A DNA stretch of 9,327 nucleotides. Origin: an uncultured bacterium (GTDB lineage Bacteria > Patescibacteria > Microgenomatia > Levybacterales > UBA12049). Position numbers and translations under genes: made by a program. Below, piece after piece: positions 4,818 through 9,327 of the stretch (position 1 is the first letter of the stretch; every line of letters starts with the position of its first letter). The notes beneath the pieces were generated by a model, which saw nothing but the letters and a program-made list of their open reading frames with translations, was not told where the DNA came from and made no database searches. The stretch is from the NCBI GenBank assembly GCA_946885425.1, contig CAMPGJ010000034.1:1-9327 (forward strand), given 5' to 3'.

Positions 4818-6572
4818 TTAATACGAGTTGATCCTGTTAATGTATTGATCAAATATGGTACTTAATTGAGATCCACCATCTGTTTCATATGAGGATCCTT
4901 CATTGTCAGGATCGATATCTGTCTTTGAAGATGCGGTAATTGACGATGTGGAAGTAGCTTTTCCGGCAGAAGCATCAACAAGCGCCTGCAAGACCCGGAT
5001 ATAAGACTGGGCAAAAGTCATATAGTCTTGATCTGAAGAAATAGGAATAGAAGTAATAAGATTAAGTGGTGGCGTTTGAAAAGGATTTGACGGCAAAGGC
5101 TGCGGTGTCTGAGATCCCGCTGTTAACGCATATAAATATGCTCCATACGGATTAACAACAACTAATCCCGAGCCTGTAGCATTGAAGCTCATACCATTGG
5201 CATCAGGTGCCGGACGCGATGAGCCATTTCCCATATCCTCATCCGGCAGAACCACAGAGGCGGTTTTAGTATTTCCACTATATATTTCTAGTTTTGAGTC
5301 TTTTGATTTGGCGACACTATTACCGAAGATAGCAAATCCTGATTCTATGTCAGTTACAATGCCGGTTTCAGTAAGTCCTGTTGATCCTACGGTATAGACT
5401 CGCGCCTTATTTGCTCCTTCTTTTACTGCAATACGATTTGGATTTGAAGGATCCCGGCTGTATTCCTGTAATCCTACGGGGCGAGTGTTGAAAAGGGTCT
5501 GGACGAATACTAACTCATTATTATTAAGACGATACACATTAGTGGTTGTTTTACCTCCAGCGCGTTTCCATCCAATCAGATACTCACCAATACCAACTAT
5601 TGGATGCACTTCCAGTGACCACTCCTTCACCCTGGTAAGGTTTGGAAGGGAATAGAGAATGTTTTTATTCTCTCGTACTGCAATTAGCATATTGTCTGTC
5701 CGGGCTACATCCTCAATAAGAGGAGCATCTTCTTTATTATAAGAACGCGGTGGATTATCTGATTTCTCCGGATCCGCAATTATGTCAAAGACTTTTGCTA
5801 TAAGTGATACTGAGGAGTTTTCAATTTCATAAAGAATTGGTGAATAATTCCATCCGGAACGAGAGCCTTGTCTGACAAACTGATTATTATTTATAGCAAT
5901 GATCTTCGGAGATATACCCCACATATGAGACCAGAGATCTAATTCATCAGCATCTTCTCCGGAGGCAAGCGCATCTTCACAAAAATGCCTCTCCTGAATT
6001 AATGCTCCATTTTCCTGAAATACCCACGTACCATGATCTTCTGAATTTTGATGACATGATCCTCCCGAAACTATAAAACGTCCTCCCAGCCACTCCACAA
6101 GACCTAATCCGGAACTATTACCTCTGAAATTGTCCCATCCCGGCATTTCAATGAGTATTTTATCAAGACGTAGTCCGCCTTGCGGTGTAGTGGTCGAATT
6201 ATTATTTCCTGAAGTAACAGATACACTTGCTGTTCCTGTATATGACTGATATCGTGCTGTTATTATTGCACTTCCTGTTTTATGTGCGCGAAACATACCA
6301 CCTCCGACGTGACTAAGGACTGTAGGATCAGAAGTACTCCATGTTGTGCCAGAGGTAACATTCCTGGATCCGGGGCAGCCAGAGAGATGTGCACACTCAT
6401 TTGGATCATCAGTCGCAATAAACGATTTTGACTGTCCAACAGTCATTGATGATGCACTTGGAGAGATGAGAATACGCGATTTGGTTTGTGCGCTTACAGA
6501 GCTCTGAAAAGAAAAAACAAGACCCAAAGTAAGAACTCCTATGGAAAGTATCTTTTGTGTTCGTACGTTCAT
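4818..6572 (-). CDS. Secreted protein with a bacterial Ig-like domain
   Basis: The 584-residue product begins with a Sec signal peptide: basic MNVRTQK, a hydrophobic core (residues 8-22) and a likely SVSA cleavage site after residue 28. Residues ~33-120 resemble a Big2-type Ig-like domain (ISPSASSMTVGQSKSF; TTWSTSDPTVLSHVGGGMF; GSAIITARY; GTASVSVT), with C60 and C66 able to form a disulphide. A Ser/Thr/Asn linker (121-131) leads into about 330 residues of alternating short hydrophobic strands and turns, suggestive of a beta-propeller but without clear repeats. The C-terminus is Ser/Asp-rich, with no LPXTG or membrane anchor, so export or loose surface association is inferred. The start at 6572 is chosen because the signal peptide begins there; an upstream ATG at 6644 would overlap xerC and bury it. 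It follows xerC by 31 nt but has its own -10. The partner or ligand is unknown. Confidence 0.75.
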   Translation of the reverse strand: MNVRTQKILSIGVLTLGLVFSFQSSVSAQTKSRILISPSASSMTVGQSKSFIATDDPNECAHLSGCPGSRNVTSGTTWSTSDPTVLSHVGGGMFRAHKTGSAIITARYQSYTGTASVSVTSGNNNSTTTPQGGLRLDKILIEMPGWDNFRGNSSGLGLVEWLGGRFIVSGGSCHQNSEDHGTWVFQENGALIQERHFCEDALASGEDADELDLWSHMWGISPKIIAINNNQFVRQGSRSGWNYSPILYEIENSSVSLIAKVFDIIADPEKSDNPPRSYNKEDAPLIEDVARTDNMLIAVRENKNILYSLPNLTRVKEWSLEVHPIVGIGEYLIGWKRAGGKTTTNVYRLNNNELVFVQTLFNTRPVGLQEYSRDPSNPNRIAVKEGANKARVYTVGSTGLTETGIVTDIESGFAIFGNSVAKSKDSKLEIYSGNTKTASVVLPDEDMGNGSSRPAPDANGMSFNATGSGLVVVNPYGAYLYALTAGSQTPQPLPSNPFQTPPLNLITSIPISSDQDYMTFAQSYIRVLQALVDASAGKATSTSSITASSKTDIDPDNEGSSYETDGGSQLSTIFDQYINRINSY

Positions 6573-6597
6573 GAAAAAAATTAAATAATTACTCTTT

Positions 6598-6627
6598 AGT
6601 ATACTATTTTTTGTCTCTTCTGTGGAA
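6598..6627 (-). promoter_or_regulatory. Promoter of the secreted-protein gene
   Basis: Read leftward, TTCCAC (6627-6622), an 18-bp spacer and TATACT (6603-6598) lie at the 3' end of xerC. They predict a leader of about 20 nt before the ATG at 6572. The gene may therefore be transcribed independently of xerC as well as by read-through. Confidence 0.45.
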
Positions 6628-7509
6628 GGTCTTGTGAACATCACTCAAATGCTTGTCTGTTACGTGCGTATATATTTGTGTTGTTGCAATATGTGCATGG
6701 CCCAAAAGCGCCTGCACACTTCTGAGATCCGCCCCGTTTTGAAGGAGATCGGTGGCAAATGAGTGGCGAATTACATGTGGTGTCACCGTTTTACTGATAC
6801 CTGCTTTTATCGCATAGTGTTTTACCAGCCTCTCGACTGATCGTGGGGTTAATCGGAGAGAATCTGCTGATGCAACTTTTCCAACCTGAATGAACAGGGC
6901 ATCATCCATATCCGTTCTCTTTTCCAGATACTCCTTTATTGCTTTTTGTGCAACAGAAGATAAAAATACTACACGAATTTTGTCTCCCTTACCGCGGATC
7001 GAAAACTCGTCTCTTGAGAGATCAAGATCCCGGGAAAGCGAGCATAGCTCAGATACACGCATTCCGGTTGAAAAGAAGAGTTCCAGAAGTGCCCGATCCC
7101 GCAGCGCTTTAAGTGAATCACCGTGGGGGGCAGCAAGGAGGCGCTCAAGTTCCGCGGCGGTGATAAGATCCAGATCCCGCTCAGGAACTCTCGCCAGCTC
7201 AATTCCTTCAGGTTGCACTGTTTGTATATTATGTCGGCGAAGATACTTCAAAAAAGAACGCAAGGCTATTAAATAATAGTTTTGAGTCTTTTTTTTAAGT
7301 GAACCACTTACTCCTTCCTGCCGATTCAACCACAAACGGTACTCACGAATACTCTTCTCAGTAATATCTTCTACAAGATCTGCTTTGCTATATTCTATGT
7401 AGCGAGTGAGATACCGATCATAATTTTCGATTGTCTTAAGTGAGCGTCCCTTTTCAATTTCCAGGTATTCAAGAAATTGGCGTTTTAGATCTGATATATT
7501 GTGCGACAT
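6604..7509 (-). CDS. XerC/XerD-type tyrosine recombinase
   Basis: This DNA strand-exchange enzyme cuts and rejoins DNA through a 3'-phosphotyrosine. The 301-residue length and the spacing of catalytic residues match cellular Xer proteins, which resolve chromosome dimers at dif. The N-terminal SAM-like core-binding domain (about 6-95) contains FLEYLEIEKGRSLKTIENY. The catalytic domain has R151 (STGMRVSEL), K174 (GKGDK), H245 and R248 (HVIRHSFAT), H271 (LLGHAHI) and nucleophile Y280 (YTHV); the set is complete. The ATG at 7509 gives a normal N-terminus and lies 6 nt after an extended -10, with no usable Shine-Dalgarno, so a leaderless mRNA is expected. Whether it is XerC, XerD or the single Xer some small genomes use cannot be decided here. 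A phage-type integrase is less likely given the short N-terminus and Xer-like length. Confidence 0.9.
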   Translation of the reverse strand: MSHNISDLKRQFLEYLEIEKGRSLKTIENYDRYLTRYIEYSKADLVEDITEKSIREYRLWLNRQEGVSGSLKKKTQNYYLIALRSFLKYLRRHNIQTVQPEGIELARVPERDLDLITAAELERLLAAPHGDSLKALRDRALLELFFSTGMRVSELCSLSRDLDLSRDEFSIRGKGDKIRVVFLSSVAQKAIKEYLEKRTDMDDALFIQVGKVASADSLRLTPRSVERLVKHYAIKAGISKTVTPHVIRHSFATDLLQNGADLRSVQALLGHAHIATTQIYTHVTDKHLSDVHKTFHRRDKK

Positions 7510-7515
7510 ATCCCT

Positions 7516-7524
7516 ATCATAGCA
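7516..7524 (-). promoter_or_regulatory. Extended -10 promoter of xerC
   Basis: Read leftward, TGC-TATGAT ends exactly 6 nt before the ATG at 7509, predicting transcription from the start codon. The intervening AGGGAT is too close to the ATG to act as a ribosome site. Confidence 0.6.
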
Positions 7525-7995
7525 AATGCAACAAAAAGAACCGCAGGTGTGTCTCTATATCAGGTGTTAAACGTTTTATAATATCGCTGAAGGTAACACT
7601 GTTGCATCCATTCAACGAAGCACAAATCTTCCCGGATATAGGAGTTACAGTCTGTAGATTCCCTCGCCACCTTGTTTTTATGTGCGATCCATCTCAGTTG
7701 CCGCGTGTTTTGCATATCGGAGAATCAAGAAAGCCAGTGGCTCAAACCGGTGAACTAATCATATACAAAACCGTGCAGGAAAGCACCTTTGCACTGTATT
7801 GTGGACACATGCCAAAATACGTCGAACCGCCTAAAAGGCTATCTTTCTCGGTTTTTGCTCTACTATCAAACAAGCCCTGCTTTGCAAAAAATCCTTGCAA
7901 CAGCATGATAATTCAGTGGTTGAGGGTACACATAAGAGTGTTGAATTCTTGTATTGCATTTCTGTACCGGCGCGATTTTTCAAAAAAGAACTTTC

Positions 7996-8009
7996 CCCGT
8001 AATTACGGG
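7996..8009. repeat. 14-bp palindrome CCCGTAATTACGGG
   Basis: A perfect palindrome able to form a 5-bp stem with an AATT loop. It is flanked by TTT on the left and AAAA on the right, which lengthen the stem after one mismatch. Read leftward it is followed nine bases later by a run of six Ts, so a weak leftward terminator or a dimeric protein site are both possible. Confidence 0.4.
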
Positions 8010-8071
8010 AAAATAACGGCAATCGAGGTCTATTTGTGTGAATTGTGAAAATTTTGTGCATATTATACTAA

Positions 8072-8188
8072 CAAAGTCGCCACTGCCGGACGACTTTGAA
8101 TAAACAACGGAGAGAACTGGCCTTTGGTCAGTTCTCTTTGTGAGCGTTGCCAGATATCATTAACCCATAAGGTTATTTATATTTGGCA
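8072..8188 (+). ncRNA. Three consecutive hairpins upstream of higBA
   Basis: Hairpin 1 is CAAAGTCG/CGACTTTG (8072-8079, 8091-8098). Hairpin 2 is a 12-bp stem with one G-U, AGAGAACTGGCC/GGTCAGTTCTCT (8111-8122, 8126-8137), with loop TTT followed by TTG. Hairpin 3 pairs 8148-8156 with 8180-8188 (one G-U) and contains TAACC/GGTTA inside. A TATACT at 8064-8069, with a weak TTGTGA 15 bp upstream, would start a rightward transcript at about the foot of hairpin 1. A small RNA ending at hairpin 2, or a structured leader ahead of higB, are both possible. No known RNA family is recognised. Confidence 0.4.
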
Positions 8189-8203
8189 GATAGACAGATG
8201 GTC

Positions 8204-8212
8204 TGCTATACT
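8204..8212 (+). promoter_or_regulatory. Extended -10 promoter of higBA
   Basis: TGC-TATACT is identical to the extended -10 of the AP endonuclease gene. Transcription would start near 8219, leaving a leader of about 38 nt before the higB ATG at 8257. Hairpin 3 ends 16 bp upstream, close enough to affect promoter access. Confidence 0.55.
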
Positions 8213-8256
8213 CGGACAGTAATGATTTACTCTAAAATCCGTCATTCAATATTACG

Positions 8257-8571
8257 ATGGAAATCTCCTTTAAAGACAAAAAACTCAAGAAAATTTATGA
8301 AGACAGCACCTTATTAAAAAGGAAGTACGGCAATCTTCAGGCGGAATTAATAGTTCAAAGGATTAATGAGTTATTGTCTGCAGAGAATTTATTCGATATA
8401 TCAAAACTTCCCCAGGCTCGCCTTCATTTGCTAAAGGGTAAATTGAAAAAAAGTTATGCTTTAGACATCAAACATCCGTACCGAATTATCATCACTTACC
8501 TTAATGGAGATCCGCAGGATTTAAAGTCGATAAGCAAAGTAATGATTATTGAAATAATTGACTACCACTAA
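8257..8571 (+). CDS. higB: HigB/RelE-family toxin
   Basis: HigB toxins are small ribosome-dependent mRNA endonucleases that slow translation when their antitoxin is lost. The 104-residue product fits the family (plasmid maintenance killer protein) in length and pattern: an N-terminal FKDKKLKKIYE helix, a second helix around residues 28-42, the block ARLHLLKGKLKKSYALDI, then YRIIITYLNG, and the typical C-terminal DYH (102-104) with the His used in catalysis by relatives. No part is missing, so an active toxin is likely. The ATG at 8257 has no Shine-Dalgarno. The stop is 4 nt before the antitoxin start; toxin-first order and tight coupling are characteristic of higBA. Autoregulation by the HigB-HigA complex at the promoter is expected from the family. 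Confidence 0.88.
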   Translation: MEISFKDKKLKKIYEDSTLLKRKYGNLQAELIVQRINELLSAENLFDISKLPQARLHLLKGKLKKSYALDIKHPYRIIITYLNGDPQDLKSISKVMIIEIIDYH

Positions 8572-8575
8572 AAAT

Positions 8576-9327
8576 ATGGCTACAAACGATTTCAATCCAA
8601 ATATAGCGATTCACCCTGGTAATACTCTCAAGGAGTTATTGGAGAATATAAACATGACCCAGACTGATCTTGCCGCACGAACAGATCTTACCCCAAAAAC
8701 AATCAATGAGATTATCCAGGGAAAGAATCCTGTTACACCAGAGACCGCATTAAAGTTTTCTGCTGTGTTTGGCATGTCAGCAGCTTTTTGGAACAATCTT
8801 GAAAGAAACTATCAGGAAACATTGGCCAGAATTGAAAGGGATAAGAAATTGGAGAATGAACTGCCTTTCCTGGAAAAGTTTGATTGCTATAAAGAATTGG
8901 CAAAATGGAAGTATGTCCCGCAATCTAAAGATTCTAAAGAAAAGGTGCTTAATCTACTAAATTTCTTTTGTGTTAGCTCTTTAGACTTTGTGCAGAAAAC
9001 TCATCAAGTAGCATTTAGAAAATCTAAGCAAGATAATTTATCTCATGAATGTTTGGCTGCGTGGTTGAGGTGTGGAGAAATAGAGGGAAACAAGATACAA
9101 ACAAAGCCATTCGATAAAGATAAGCTGACAAATTCTATTAAAAATTTGAGAGCACTCACAACAAAAGATGTAACCGGTATTGAAAAAGGTATACAGGATA
9201 TTTGTTCGGAATCTGGCGTTGCTGTAGCTTTTGTCCCTTATTTTTCAAACACTTTTGTTGATGGTGCCACAAGATGGCTTTCCGCAGACAAAGCTCTTAT
9301 ACAGGTTAGATTAAGAGGCGCACATAT
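8576..9327 (+). CDS. higA: HigA antitoxin fused to an ImmA/IrrE-like domain (runs off the window)
   Basis: The frame is open for 250 codons to the window edge with no stop, so the gene is partial at its 3' end. Residues ~10-80 are a HigA/VapI-type Xre helix-turn-helix: IHPGNTLKELL, then MTQTDLAARTDLTPKTINEIIQG (27-49), then FGMSAAFWNNLE (65-76). This part binds the operator and, by family, neutralises HigB. Ordinary HigA proteins stop near 100 residues. Here a helical region (80-200) leads into GIQDICSESGVAVAFVPYF and GATRWLSADKALIQVRLRGAH, the approach to an ImmA/IrrE (COG2856) metallopeptidase core. The diagnostic HExxH should lie just beyond the window and is not seen. No Shine-Dalgarno is present; the 4-nt gap suggests translational coupling to higB. 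HigA identity is secure; peptidase activity is inference. Confidence 0.85.
   Translation, partial: MATNDFNPNIAIHPGNTLKELLENINMTQTDLAARTDLTPKTINEIIQGKNPVTPETALKFSAVFGMSAAFWNNLERNYQETLARIERDKKLENELPFLEKFDCYKELAKWKYVPQSKDSKEKVLNLLNFFCVSSLDFVQKTHQVAFRKSKQDNLSHECLAAWLRCGEIEGNKIQTKPFDKDKLTNSIKNLRALTTKDVTGIEKGIQDICSESGVAVAFVPYFSNTFVDGATRWLSADKALIQVRLRGAH

Larger units (their letters stand above)
7510..8256. other. 750-bp stretch without a confident gene
   Basis: A plus-strand frame stays open from inside xerC to 8048. Its only long start is a GTG at 7440 within xerC; the first in-frame ATG is at 7680 (122 codons). No ribosome site or promoter fits it, and its product is unusually rich in cysteine and resembles nothing I know. 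A perfect TATAAT lies at 7577-7582 without a good -35. The right part carries a 14-bp palindrome and three hairpins described separately. A decayed gene or a long non-coding RNA are both possible. Confidence 0.4.

Noticed and set aside
6573..6644. 24-residue N-terminal extension of the secreted protein
   Set aside because: It overlaps the 3' end of xerC and would hide a good signal peptide that begins at 6572.
7440..8048. 202-codon plus-strand ORF starting with GTG inside xerC
   Set aside because: The start overlaps a well-supported gene, there is no ribosome site, and the composition is odd. It is mentioned only as part of the unexplained stretch.
8611..8960. Short frames on both strands within the higA region
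   Set aside because: They are out-of-frame shadows of the HigA coding sequence, whose product is recognisable throughout.

Overview
The window looks like chromosomal DNA from a small-genome, AT-rich bacterium, most plausibly of the Candidate Phyla Radiation (Patescibacteria). This assignment is an inference. It rests on short, mostly SD-less genes, tRNAs without an encoded CCA end beside a CCA-adding enzyme gene, a cysteine-rich DUF378 protein, and several proteins with no recognisable family. No rRNA or ribosomal protein gene is present to confirm it.

Layout. Positions 1-500 hold a leftward tRNA unit: promoter, tRNA-Arg(TCG), tRNA-Gly(GCC), then a strongly folded 137-nt segment bracketed by sequence copied from the tRNA-Gly 3' end, and a long terminator hairpin. 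Diverging from it is cca (556-2019), which would add the CCA tails these two tRNAs lack. Positions 2020-2500 are non-coding, with a dense nest of competing hairpins directly after cca. A 72-codon orphan ORF (2502-2720) has the only strong Shine-Dalgarno in the window. An unrecognised charged 265-residue protein (2815-3612) converges, with 2 bp between, on an exodeoxyribonuclease III/AP endonuclease gene (4385-3615). A DUF378 membrane protein (4489-4767) diverges from that gene. A perfect 32-bp palindromic terminator separates it from a leftward pair: a XerC/XerD-type tyrosine recombinase (7509-6604) and a secreted protein with an Ig-like domain (6572-4818). Positions 7510-8256 hold no confident gene but carry several hairpins. 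The window ends in a higB-higA toxin-antitoxin pair whose antitoxin continues past the edge and appears fused to an ImmA/IrrE-type domain.

Gene expression. Several genes have a -10 hexamer 6-8 nt before the start codon and no ribosome-binding site. This predicts leaderless mRNAs for cca, the AP endonuclease, xerC and perhaps the 265-residue protein.

The least explained parts are the folded segment behind tRNA-Gly, the bistable hairpins behind cca, and the hairpin-rich stretch in front of higBA.
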